Shown here: positions 1 through 8,182 of the stretch, piece by piece
Layout: every line of letters starts with the position of its first letter
How positions within the stretch are numbered: position 1 is the stretch's first letter
From: Bacteroidales bacterium
GTDB lineage: Bacteria > Bacteroidota > Bacteroidia > Bacteroidales > UBA932
Assembly: GCA_017550525.1 (NCBI GenBank)
Contig: JAFZOU010000092.1
Span: 17,753 to 81,752, forward strand
DNA length: 64,000 nucleotides
Direction: 5' to 3'
Program-made: the position numbers and the translations under genes
The notes under the pieces: generated by a model
Told to the model about the DNA's origin: nothing
The model's input: only the letters and a program-made list of their open reading frames with translations
Databases searched by the model: none

Positions 1-501
1 TAGTTCTACCGGAAGCATCTTGGGAGTCCAGGACATTCCGCAGATCTGAGAGATACGCATGGCCACCATATTGCGCATAAGCGTTTTGTCGGGATGATTG
101 GCAATGAGGTACCAGTCGCGGTCTGAATTTATCCCCAGAAGGCTGGCTTTTTCGTCCAGTTTGATGCGATACGACTTCTTTTCGCAGGTAAGGGTGGAGT
201 GCCCCCTCCAGCGGATATTCAGCCTTGCATCCACAAGGGGGGTGTCGGAATAGAAGCCGTCGGGGTCGTTGAGAAGCATTCGCCCGCGTACATAGTAGGC
301 CGATTTATCCACGTCTTTTCCGTGCCTGGTGGGGCCCACGATCTCTGCCTCCGTTGTAAGTGAAATGTACGGATAGACTTTAGGGCCGGAAGGTTGATCT
401 ACCGTGTCCTCCCGGGCCGTAGCGGGCTCTTCCGCCTTCTCACAGGAAGGCAGAGCCAGCACCACGGCCACCAGGACAACACAGATAAAGTTTTTATTCA
501 T
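1..501 (-). CDS. CotH-family lipoprotein, N-terminal part (cut by window edge)
   Basis: An open frame of 167 codons starts at 501 and runs off the left edge without a stop. Residues 1-20 form a lipoprotein signal ending in LPSC with Cys20. After a low-complexity linker comes a segment with RWRGHST, KKSYRIKLDEK and DRDWYLIAN, which matches the N-terminal lobe of the CotH protein at 29200-31101 almost motif for motif (RGRGNST, KKPYRIKLDEK, DKDWIVLAN). The CotH family includes secreted atypical protein kinases, and the conserved Arg and Lys lie in the nucleotide-binding part. It is probably the last or a late gene of the region A operon, 66 bp after the fimbrillin-like gene, with a GC-rich hairpin between them. 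The substrate is unknown. The catalytic C-terminal half is outside the window, so activity cannot be judged. Confidence 0.75.
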   Translation of the reverse strand, partial: MNKNFICVVLVAVVLALPSCEKAEEPATAREDTVDQPSGPKVYPYISLTTEAEIVGPTRHGKDVDKSAYYVRGRMLLNDPDGFYSDTPLVDARLNIRWRGHSTLTCEKKSYRIKLDEKASLLGINSDRDWYLIANHPDKTLMRNMVAMRISQICGMSWTPKMLPVEL

Positions 502-518
502 AGTTTGCGTTGCTGGCA

Positions 519-546
519 GGCGGCGTCCCGGTCAGGGGGCGCCGCC
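519..546. other. GC-rich intergenic hairpin
   Basis: Arms GGCGGCG (519-525) and CGCCGCC (540-546) pair perfectly, with inner CCC/GGG pairing, in the 66-bp gap between the fimbrillin-like gene and the CotH-like gene. No T-run follows on the minus strand, so it is not a standard intrinsic terminator. It may stabilise the upstream mRNA end or lower expression of the distal gene. That role is inference. Confidence 0.45.
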
Positions 547-567
547 CGAAAAGCCGGCAGTGAATCA

Positions 568-2133
568 CTACAGAGCCTCGAAGGTGAGGTTCACGTTAAA
601 GATGTCACCGCGATTGATGGTACCGGTTGTCTCGATCTCGTTGCTCTGAGGCTTGGTGGATACCTTTGCGCCCCAATCCCAATCATCCGCCGTCACAGAG
701 TAGCATTCGGCCTTGAAGCCCCATGGCGGAGTATCATAGGCTCCAGTGAGAATAGGAATGTCAAACGTCAGGGATGCGATATCACCTGTGTGCTCAGGAA
801 GCACCATGACACACCATTCGTCCTTAGCGGCAGCCTCAATCACGGGATTCTCATCAAGCGGATTCACGGTTCCCTCGAAGAAGAAGAACGGACGTGCACC
901 GCACTCCAGGAAGACAGTCTTCGCCGCAGCGGGGATGTTCTTCAGCGTTACGCGGATGGTAGCGCCCATATTCTTGAAGGCAATGCTCTTGAGGTATGCA
1001 GAAGAGGTGGGTTCACCAACTGTACCGAAGAGGAATGCACCAGGGGCGAAATTCCACTGGTCATTGGTGTACTTGAGGGAAGTTCCATCAAGTTCGATGC
1101 CGGTGGTAGGAGTGATAGCATATAATGCATTCTCGGGGACATCTCCTTCGAATTCACCTACGGCCACATTACCGCTGGCAACGGTCTTCTCAGTAAGGGT
1201 TGTGCCATCCCAAAGGCCGATCTTTGTACCTGAAAGCCAGGTGAGACCACCTTCGATGGTTGCACTGATACCGGAAGCGGCAGCGCCCTCGAACACTATG
1301 TCGGGGAATACGATAATCTCACCGCGGTTCACGATTCCACCGGTAACGATCTTACCCTTGTGGTTGATGACAGGTTCGGCCTCAAGTTCACCCTTACCAT
1401 ATTCCTGTCCCCAGTCCTTATCACGGAAGAACTTCACTTTGAAGTCCTTGCCGTCTTTCCACTCACCGGGAAGGATAGGAGCATAGATGACAATCTTGGA
1501 GTGATCCTCGGGGAGTTCCACAAAGCACTGCTCTGCGGCTTCTCCGGAGAACTTGGGATACTCATCGTTAAGATTGGCGCTCTCACCGCCCTGGAGGAAC
1601 ATGGATCCGCCGGGAGACTCAAGATATGCATACTTGCAGTCGGCACGGAGGTTCTTGATGGTAATCAGGGCATAGGCGCAAAGATGCTGGAACTTATACT
1701 CGTTGGCGGAATTTGCCTTGGGAGCATACATATGAACTGCATTCTTATAGTCCCACCAGTCCTGGCTGTAATTGGAGGTGTAGACACCATCGGCATAAGT
1801 ATCGGCCTCAGAATAAGGATAGACGGCAAAGTCTATCTCCTTACCTGCAGGAACTTCACCCGTAAACTTGCCGGCAACTGTTCCCACAGAGCTATCATCA
1901 AGCGTGAAGGGGACGAATGCATCGCCAACCCATACGCCAATCACGTCACCCTTTTCCCAAGCGAACTTGCCTACTTCGGAACCGGTGGTGACTTTGGTAG
2001 TGGCATTCTCCAGGGCCGCAGTAACCGTAACGATCCTACTGCCGGGGACAACATCCACTGACTGCTGTTTCGCACATCCGGCAATCAATGCAAGGACTGC
2101 CAGCGCGACAATTGAAAATATATACTTCTTCAT
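568..2133 (-). CDS. Fimbrillin-like surface lipoprotein with two tandem domains
   Basis: A 521-residue lipoprotein with a signal ending in LIAGC (Cys20). Residues about 29-275 and 285-521 look like two copies of one beta-sandwich unit. Each opens with an ATxEG- or TAALENATTK-like strand, then a W-x-KGDVIGVW or LSGTKIGLW motif, a GxFxGxVPE segment and a closing NRGDI/NRGEI strand. This pattern fits the N-terminal region of Bacteroidales fimbrillin-type (Mfa-like) proteins, which are secreted as lipoproteins and may form surface structures. The next gene upstream (2146-3102) is a single-unit relative. In this operon it is most likely a surface glycan-binding or adhesin-like accessory protein. 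No catalytic motif is visible. Confidence 0.6.
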   Translation of the reverse strand: MKKYIFSIVALAVLALIAGCAKQQSVDVVPGSRIVTVTAALENATTKVTTGSEVGKFAWEKGDVIGVWVGDAFVPFTLDDSSVGTVAGKFTGEVPAGKEIDFAVYPYSEADTYADGVYTSNYSQDWWDYKNAVHMYAPKANSANEYKFQHLCAYALITIKNLRADCKYAYLESPGGSMFLQGGESANLNDEYPKFSGEAAEQCFVELPEDHSKIVIYAPILPGEWKDGKDFKVKFFRDKDWGQEYGKGELEAEPVINHKGKIVTGGIVNRGEIIVFPDIVFEGAAASGISATIEGGLTWLSGTKIGLWDGTTLTEKTVASGNVAVGEFEGDVPENALYAITPTTGIELDGTSLKYTNDQWNFAPGAFLFGTVGEPTSSAYLKSIAFKNMGATIRVTLKNIPAAAKTVFLECGARPFFFFEGTVNPLDENPVIEAAAKDEWCVMVLPEHTGDIASLTFDIPILTGAYDTPPWGFKAECYSVTADDWDWGAKVSTKPQSNEIETTGTINRGDIFNVNLTFEAL

Positions 2134-2145
2134 GGTACAATCAGA

Positions 2146-3102
2146 TTAGTTAAGGGAAACAGTCCAGAAGTCATTAGGATCCTGAATGATAACATTGGAA
2201 TCCTCAATACCGTCGTTCACGCCGGTACCGCTGTCATCGGCATTCTTGGCGTTTGCACACTTGATCTCCGGGAAGATGTAATACTCGCCGGCGGCGGTAG
2301 TGAAGCCTACGTCCTCACCAAGGAATCCGGCTGCATCGTCAAATGGTGTACCCCACCAGCCTCCTACGTCAGTGGTCACGATACGGAGTTTGAGACCGCC
2401 CTTACCCCACTGCTGGGCAAAAGTATCCACGGCAATAGGGATGATGAGCGTTGCGTCCGTAGCTCCGGAGTGCTCAGGAAGGGCGTAAATGAGGTTCTCA
2501 TCCTTCGCATAGGTGATGGCGGGAGTAGCGGCGGAGAAATCCAACGTTGCGCCAAGGGCGAAGCAGGGGCCTGCAGACTCTATGAAGAGATGCGTGGCGG
2601 CCTGACGGATGTTGGTAACCTTTACACGGAAGTAAGCGGTGGTATGATGGAAGGTGAAAGTGTATTTCCCATCCTTCTCCTGCGCGCCGTTACCATAAAG
2701 CATATAGTTGGCTGCAGGGATTTCCCATTTGCTTGCTGCGGGGAAAGTATAGGAAGTGGCCGTTGCCTCGGCGCCTTCTGCATAAGGATATACGGCATAG
2801 GAGTTTTCGTTGATGACGCCTCCTTCGGGAAGCTCACCCACGAACTCACCATAACCGAAGTTGTCCCATTCGGGATCCAGGGTAAACTTGGTGATTCCGT
2901 TTCCGGTCCAGATACCTATTTCGTCACCGGCTTTCCAGGTGAAACGGCCGGTGGTGCTACTTACCACCTTGGAGATGGTGGCATCTACGCCCACGGAGAC
3001 CCGGACGGTCCTGCTGACGGCGGGAGCGGAATTCTCGGTCTTGGCGCATCCTGCTAACAGTAATGCGGCGGCTGCAAGAATTGCAACAAATATCTTTTTC
3101 AT
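2146..3102 (-). CDS. Fimbrillin-like surface lipoprotein
   Basis: The lipoprotein signal is MKKIF...LLAGC with Cys19. I chose the start at 3102 because it gives a canonical signal, but an in-frame ATG at 3111 is equally possible. The N-terminal half repeats the RFTWKAGDEIGIW and GEFVGELPEGG motifs of its neighbour at 568-2133, so the two are paralogues. The protein has one unit plus a C-terminal tail ending in NDFWTVSLN. The same FWTV ending closes the otherwise unrelated protein at 3129-4544 (DDGFWTVQ), which suggests a short shared C-terminal element. It lies 12 bp from the downstream gene and 26 bp from the upstream stop, in one operon. Its function is probably surface binding and cannot be assigned more closely. 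Confidence 0.6.
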   Translation of the reverse strand: MKKIFVAILAAAALLLAGCAKTENSAPAVSRTVRVSVGVDATISKVVSSTTGRFTWKAGDEIGIWTGNGITKFTLDPEWDNFGYGEFVGELPEGGVINENSYAVYPYAEGAEATATSYTFPAASKWEIPAANYMLYGNGAQEKDGKYTFTFHHTTAYFRVKVTNIRQAATHLFIESAGPCFALGATLDFSAATPAITYAKDENLIYALPEHSGATDATLIIPIAVDTFAQQWGKGGLKLRIVTTDVGGWWGTPFDDAAGFLGEDVGFTTAAGEYYIFPEIKCANAKNADDSGTGVNDGIEDSNVIIQDPNDFWTVSLN

Positions 3103-3128
3103 ATCATTCATCTGTTAGAGGTTCAACA

Positions 3129-4544
3129 TTACTGAACAGTCCAGAAGCCATCGTCAATAGGGATCACCTCGCCGTGATCGATATTGTCGTCGTGATGCTC
3201 GACGACAACGCCGAACTCGCTCATATCAATAGGCGTTCCGGCATCGTGGGCGGCCTTTGCAGCTGCTGTGAACCTGTCGGCCACAGACTGATCCCAGTCA
3301 AGCATCTGCTTGGGAATGAAGGTCTTGTAACCGGCATCGGCAGCATAACCCATGCTGGAGAAGTACCACTCCCAGGTGTTGGTGGCATCATCTCCGATGA
3401 TCTTGCCGATAAGAAGACGCCAGTCACTCCAAATTTCCTTGTTGCCCTTTTCGGCATTCTCATCAAAGAGTTCATAGCGGACCTGACCCCAGCCCTTTTC
3501 AAAGCCAAGCCAGTGACCTTCCTTGACGCCGCCCACCTTCATCTGGGTCTTGTCACCCTGAGCGGTGCGCTCGGAGTTGAGGATAACGTCAAGGGTTGCA
3601 GGGACGATGTAACCAAGATAAGGGCACTCTGTATCGCCTTCGTAAGGATTCTCACCGGTGAAGGTGCAGTTACGGGCGGTGCTTATAAGAGCAACCTCAA
3701 GGACCTTGGAAGCCCAGATATGAGGCAGTGCGCCATAGAAGTCGGTGTCATCGAAATAGATTTCAGAGAGCATGGGGCTTGCGGCGAAACCATCGGCCAG
3801 GACACCCGTCATCTTTGTGTGGGAGAGGGCGATGTGCTTAAGCTTAGGGGTATCCCATTCCTTCGGGAACAGGGTGCCGGCCAGCCTGCTGTTGCCGTTC
3901 TGACGGATCCTTTCAACGTTGGGAAGCTTCATTACTTCGGGGAATGCCACGAAGGGTGCTTCCTCCTTGATTTCCACAACAGTGATCTTTCCGTTGTCGT
4001 CATTACCGAATACGATTCCGGGGAATGCTGTCAGTTCTGCGTCTTCTGCGGTAACCCAGTCGGAGATGGTAGGAGTATCATCACCAAGGAGCTTACCGGC
4101 CACGATGGCCTGCAGGAACTGGAGGTCGCCTTCGGCAACCTTGGATTCAGGACTTGACTGAACTACAAGGATGTCGTAGATGACTGCCGTGCCCTGGAAG
4201 ACGGCGAAGGAAGCGGAGCGCTCCTTTGCGCCTTCCTCGTTGTTGGCAGAAACCGCGAAAGTAAGGGTGCTCTTACCCTTGCTGCCGCTGGTGGGACTTA
4301 CAGAAATCCACTTGTAGTTTTCGTCAGGAGAGACTGTCCAATCGGCATAAGCCTCAATGTCAGTCGTGAGGGTAGTCGATCCGCCGGGGCCGACCGTGAG
4401 GGTGACTTCCTGCTTGTCAGGAACTGTTACCTCGTCCTGGGGCTTGGTTTTGTCTTCTTCCTTGGGTGCTTCCGGCTTATTGCAGGAGGCAATCACAAAG
4501 AAGGACAGAGCCAATACTCCAAACCATTTGAGATTTAATTCCAT
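3129..4544 (-). CDS. BACON-domain lipoprotein with LRR-like C-terminal region
   Basis: The signal ends in VIASC (Cys21). Residues about 45-135 form a BACON-type module: a strand-rich block with AYADWTVSPDENYKWISVSP, GSKGKSTLTFAVSANNE and a closing VQSS. BACON domains occur in Bacteroidetes surface glycan-processing proteins, usually as spacers or binders. Residues about 150-300 contain short spaced hydrophobic repeats (LKHIALSHTKM, LSEIYFDDTDFYGALP, LEVALISTARNC) resembling leucine-rich repeats. The rest is unassigned and ends in GFWTVQ. It lies between the DUF5007-like gene and two fimbrillin-like genes, so it is probably an outer-surface binding protein of region A. No enzyme motif is seen. 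Confidence 0.6.
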   Translation of the reverse strand: MELNLKWFGVLALSFFVIASCNKPEAPKEEDKTKPQDEVTVPDKQEVTLTVGPGGSTTLTTDIEAYADWTVSPDENYKWISVSPTSGSKGKSTLTFAVSANNEEGAKERSASFAVFQGTAVIYDILVVQSSPESKVAEGDLQFLQAIVAGKLLGDDTPTISDWVTAEDAELTAFPGIVFGNDDNGKITVVEIKEEAPFVAFPEVMKLPNVERIRQNGNSRLAGTLFPKEWDTPKLKHIALSHTKMTGVLADGFAASPMLSEIYFDDTDFYGALPHIWASKVLEVALISTARNCTFTGENPYEGDTECPYLGYIVPATLDVILNSERTAQGDKTQMKVGGVKEGHWLGFEKGWGQVRYELFDENAEKGNKEIWSDWRLLIGKIIGDDATNTWEWYFSSMGYAADAGYKTFIPKQMLDWDQSVADRFTAAAKAAHDAGTPIDMSEFGVVVEHHDDNIDHGEVIPIDDGFWTVQ

Positions 4545-4590
4545 AAGTTTGATAGTTTAAAAGTTAATAAATAGTGTGATTAGTGGTTTC

Positions 4591-5718
4591 CTATTTTGTT
4601 GTAGTGAAAGGCACGGTAATGATAAGTTCATAGGTACCAGGCTCGTAGATACGGATCCTTGTACGGAGACGCACGTACCAGCCCCTGAAATGCGTACTGT
4701 CGAATATGGTTGGTGACCATGACGCAGAAGCTTTGTCGGAATGGGACAGATAGTAGGTGCGAAGTGCATCCGTATCCAGATTGGAAAGGTCTGAATTGTA
4801 CTCTCCCCTCATATAGTAATGCTGGTCCAGAACCGGCCAGGGGGTCATGGGGAAGGAAACTCCCATTCCTTTCTCGGGGTCGTTGACGCGGTCTATACCA
4901 ACATCGAAATAGCTGAGCGTGGTGGTATAATTCGCGTACTTTGAGGGATCGTAGAGCTTGCCGTTCTTGTCCAGGATCTTATACCAAACGGTGACTCCGG
5001 TCTCTGGGGTATCGGAAATCTTGTGGAAGATCATTCCGGACTCCTTGCCGTTATCGGCCACCACATTGGCGCGGCGGGTTTCGAAGTTGGGGTCGCTGTT
5101 GTTGATCTGGTCGTAGAACGGGAAGATGTTCACAACCTGGTTCTCGGTCTCGTCAAAATACTCCACGCAGATGCCGTTCACGAAGTCCTCGATGAAGAAC
5201 TGGTCATTCGACGACCCGGTTGCGAAGGCTATGACGGCGTAGTCGGGGATATCGATGGAGCCCTTGCTGTTGGACATCCTTACATCCACGTTGAAGATGT
5301 CTCCTGCAGTAAGACCGCAATCGGCCGTGGAAGGCATGGTGTATAACTGTCCGTTCACCTCGTTGATCATGATTGGAGAAACGATGGCTTTTCCAAGTTT
5401 TTCCTCAATCAGGGCACGGGTTGTGTCGGTCAGGTGGTCGTAAGGGACATTCCAGACCGTGAGCGGGGCCGTCTTGAAGAATTCCTCCTTGCGCTCGCCA
5501 AACTTGTCACGGATGTTCGTGATCTCAAACTTGACCGGCTTGGTGGAGTTGTCCAGCCACGCTTTCTGAGTGGACACCTGCTGGCCGATAGGGACGATGA
5601 GGGTATCGGAACCCTGAAGGTAGATATTGGTGCCCAGATAGCCCTGCAGCTGTGATTCCTTGAAGCAGGAAGTAAGGCAGGCAAGGGCCAGGATTATTAT
5701 GGGAATATACTTTTTCAT
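4591..5718 (-). CDS. DUF5007-like SusD-associated lipoprotein
   Basis: A 375-residue lipoprotein, signal ending in CLTSC (Cys18). The segment ITNIRDKFGERKEEFFKTAPLTVW followed by an EEKLGKAI-type stretch resembles DUF5007 proteins, which sit beside SusC, SusD and a fasciclin-like lipoprotein in many Bacteroidota. That gene order is exactly what is seen here. The C-terminal third has a conserved-looking WSPTIFDSTHFRGWYVRLRT stretch. No catalytic residues can be named. It is probably a periplasm- or surface-exposed helper of the SusCD complex. The family name is from memory of its motifs and should be taken as likely rather than certain; a DUF4361- or DUF1735-type protein is the alternative. 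Confidence 0.5.
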   Translation of the reverse strand: MKKYIPIIILALACLTSCFKESQLQGYLGTNIYLQGSDTLIVPIGQQVSTQKAWLDNSTKPVKFEITNIRDKFGERKEEFFKTAPLTVWNVPYDHLTDTTRALIEEKLGKAIVSPIMINEVNGQLYTMPSTADCGLTAGDIFNVDVRMSNSKGSIDIPDYAVIAFATGSSNDQFFIEDFVNGICVEYFDETENQVVNIFPFYDQINNSDPNFETRRANVVADNGKESGMIFHKISDTPETGVTVWYKILDKNGKLYDPSKYANYTTTLSYFDVGIDRVNDPEKGMGVSFPMTPWPVLDQHYYMRGEYNSDLSNLDTDALRTYYLSHSDKASASWSPTIFDSTHFRGWYVRLRTRIRIYEPGTYELIITVPFTTTK

Positions 5719-5728
5719 AATCTCTCTG

Positions 5729-6517
5729 CTAATAATCGTCGTTTCTCACTCCATAGAAGAAGAGCGTGTGATACTGATAGCGCTCCGTGTAGGCGTCGTT
5801 GCCCATGACCACGATGTGGACCACACCGTTGGAAGTACGGACATCGGACAGATACATGCGGTAGGCCTGATCACAGTCAGGATTGGCCAGTCCCTTGGCA
5901 TAACGGGCCAGATAAGCGGGCTTCCCGGTGCGCTCGTCCACTTCCCAATCGGTACCGCGCTTGAACACCACGTACACTATCTCAGGGTTGGACATCATGA
6001 AGTTACCGTACTGGTAACCTGCGCCGGCATTACCTTCACCATTCCAGGATGCACCAGGGTCGGCCGATGCCTTTTCAAGGGAGAGGTATATCTCCTGGGT
6101 TCCGTCAAGGGAGGTCAGATACTGCGGTCCCTGCTCCTTGAGAGCCTTGGAATCCCATCGGCCCGGGAAGATGTACATGCCCATCTTGGCCACTTCCTCG
6201 TCTTCTATATCCTCAATCTTGAACTCAGGGGCAGTGCCGTTACGGAAGGCTTTGTTGCGGCGATACACATAACGCATTACGGACCACTTGCTGGGGCCGA
6301 CTATGGTGATGTCATCGCCGTTGATGACGTCCTTGAGGCCGGCTTTTTCGAAGAGCCGGGCTACAACCTCGGTTTCGTCGGTCTGGAGCATCCACTCATA
6401 GGTGGGGATGTCAAGCTGATCGGTAGAGTTGACGCTGCCGCCTATTGAGTCGTCCTTTTTGCAGGAAACTGTCAGGGCTACTGCCGTTGCAATAATTATA
6501 TATACTATTCTTTTCAT
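5729..6517 (-). CDS. Fasciclin-like SusD-associated lipoprotein
   Basis: I set the start at 6517 because an AGGAGG ribosome-binding site lies a few bases upstream and the protein then opens with a normal lipoprotein signal (MKRIVYIII...TVSC, Cys19). The upstream ATG at 6544 would overlap susD. The 262-residue product contains a fasciclin-type pattern: EVVARLFEKAGLKDVING, then DDITIVGPSKWSVMRYVYRRNKAF, in the place of the FTVFAPTNxAF box. The protein sits 14 bp after susD and 10 bp before the DUF5007-like gene. Fasciclin-like lipoproteins are frequent partners in such cassettes, where they may bind glycan or stabilise the transporter. No substrate can be inferred. Confidence 0.55.
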   Translation of the reverse strand: MKRIVYIIIATAVALTVSCKKDDSIGGSVNSTDQLDIPTYEWMLQTDETEVVARLFEKAGLKDVINGDDITIVGPSKWSVMRYVYRRNKAFRNGTAPEFKIEDIEDEEVAKMGMYIFPGRWDSKALKEQGPQYLTSLDGTQEIYLSLEKASADPGASWNGEGNAGAGYQYGNFMMSNPEIVYVVFKRGTDWEVDERTGKPAYLARYAKGLANPDCDQAYRMYLSDVRTSNGVVHIVVMGNDAYTERYQYHTLFFYGVRNDDY

Positions 6518-6531
6518 AACATCCTCCTTTT

Positions 6532-8163
6532 TTACCAGTTGCACTTACCATTCCAGTACGGAGTCTGGTCAATAAGGGTATTTGTGGAGAGAACACTGGA
6601 AGAAACCGGCCAGTAATAACCTTTCTGGCGGTACTTCACGGCACCCATCAGGTGGGCGTTGGGCCAGTAGTTGTTACGCACGAAGTCAAAGTAGAGGTAA
6701 CCCTCACCGAAGAGTTCGCTCACACGCTCCTGCATGATCTCCGAGATGAGGTCTGAGCCAGAGTAATCGGTCAGGCCCGCACGGTTGCGGATATCGTTCA
6801 CGATGGGCAGGGCCTTACCTTCCTCGCCATTCTTGTAGTATGCCTCGGCAAGCAGAAGCATGGCATCGGTGTAGCGGAAAACGGGAATATTGCACTCTGC
6901 GAAGTAGGCTATGTAGGAACCCTGTTCACGCTCCGTGTCCTCCGTGAGCTGAGCCCACTTGGTGAGCCAGGTGACCTTGGTTCGGTCGTTGGTGGATGAA
7001 CCCTGGGTCTCGTTGAAAGGCTCGTTGTAGGTGGAATCCCATGCGCCGAAGAAGAGGTGAGGACGGATGTCGGGACCACCGATGGCGAAATCGTACTCGG
7101 GGTAGAGCTTGGGTTTCTGGCTGTAGGGGATCCAGTCGATACCGGCCGAACGGTCATGGGTGGGGTCATCGTCAAGAGGATTCATCTTGCAGGTGTAGGC
7201 CTGGACGCCAGACCAGTCGGCCCTGTAAGACTCGTTGTTCTCCGTGCCCACATATAGCTCGAAGACTGCCTCTGAAGACTGGCCGTTGAACATAGCCTTG
7301 ACTGCATCGGCACTGCTGTAATCCACATATGAGTATCCGCCGTGATCCCTGAGGTCTTCAAGGGCGGTGATTGCATCGGCCACATAACCCAGCGGATTGG
7401 GCAGACGGTCGCGCCTGGCCAGGAAGTTGGCCCACATGTTAGCATGTGCCAGCAGCTGAAGGGCCGATCCCTTGTTGGCGCGGATGCCCCAGCTGGAACT
7501 GCCGGGAATGCCGTAATCCAGAAGGGCCACGGCCTGCTCTGCATCGGCAAGGACCTGGCTGGCTATTTCAAAGTCAGAGCTGCGGCCGATAAGGATGGGA
7601 GAGTGATCCTTGTTGATCACCTGGCTGGAGGATTCGATTGCATCGGTGATAAGCGGAGCGTCACCCCACACCCTCAGGATGTCGAAATACGTGAGTGCGC
7701 GGAGGAAGTACGCTTCACCAAGCAGGTGGTTATAGTCGTCCTGGCTGCGGAACTGCTTCACATCCATTGCCAGGATCTTGCTGATAACAAGATTGGCCTG
7801 GGCGATCACCTTGTAGAAAGTGCCCCAGTCGCAGGCGCTGTCCATGGAACCCCACATCCTGTCTACGGAAGAGACATCGGAATAGTTGCCCACGGTATAG
7901 TAGTTCCTGTTGGAACCGCCGGACCAGCCGTTTTTCACGAAGCCGCATGTAACATCGGCCCTCTGGTACCAGTTGGCGCCGGAAGACATAAGGCCGCGGT
8001 ATAGGGAATAGATGCCGGTGACACCAACCTCGGCATCGGCCTGGGATTCCCAGAAGGCTTCATTATAGATAAGGTCAATCTGGGTGGGCTCAAGGAATTT
8101 CTTGCAGGAAGAGACGGACACTGCCATCACCGCTGCCATAAGTATTATAATGTACTTTTTCAT
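6532..8163 (-). CDS. SusD/RagB-family glycan-binding lipoprotein (region A)
   Basis: A 543-residue lipoprotein, signal ending in VSSC (Cys20) followed by the typical KKFLEPTQ. SusD features are the N-terminal helical repeats (EAFWESQADAEVGVTGIYSLYRG), the RALTYFDILRVWGDAPLITD helix, and the C-terminal YTDAMLLLAEAYYKNGEEGKALPIVNDIRNRAGL and IMQERVSELFGEGYLYFDFVR segments. SusD proteins cap the SusC barrel on the cell surface and capture the oligosaccharide. Here it follows susC by 19 bp in the same operon. Its length is usual for the family. The ligand cannot be read from the sequence. This pair is unlike the two pairs in region B, which resemble each other. Confidence 0.93.
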   Translation of the reverse strand: MKKYIIILMAAVMAVSVSSCKKFLEPTQIDLIYNEAFWESQADAEVGVTGIYSLYRGLMSSGANWYQRADVTCGFVKNGWSGGSNRNYYTVGNYSDVSSVDRMWGSMDSACDWGTFYKVIAQANLVISKILAMDVKQFRSQDDYNHLLGEAYFLRALTYFDILRVWGDAPLITDAIESSSQVINKDHSPILIGRSSDFEIASQVLADAEQAVALLDYGIPGSSSWGIRANKGSALQLLAHANMWANFLARRDRLPNPLGYVADAITALEDLRDHGGYSYVDYSSADAVKAMFNGQSSEAVFELYVGTENNESYRADWSGVQAYTCKMNPLDDDPTHDRSAGIDWIPYSQKPKLYPEYDFAIGGPDIRPHLFFGAWDSTYNEPFNETQGSSTNDRTKVTWLTKWAQLTEDTEREQGSYIAYFAECNIPVFRYTDAMLLLAEAYYKNGEEGKALPIVNDIRNRAGLTDYSGSDLISEIMQERVSELFGEGYLYFDFVRNNYWPNAHLMGAVKYRQKGYYWPVSSSVLSTNTLIDQTPYWNGKCNW

Positions 8164-8182
8164 ATTACTTTTCCTTTAAGCG

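Noticed and set aside
394-1125. Plus-strand frame of 243 residues opposite the fimbrillin-like gene
   Set aside because: It is antisense to a well-supported lipoprotein gene and has no signal, domain or promoter of its own.
3063-4157. Plus-strand frame of 364 residues
   Set aside because: It is a shadow of the BACON-domain gene. The composition is Gly/Ile/Val-rich without motifs, and the opposite strand has a lipobox and a recognisable domain.
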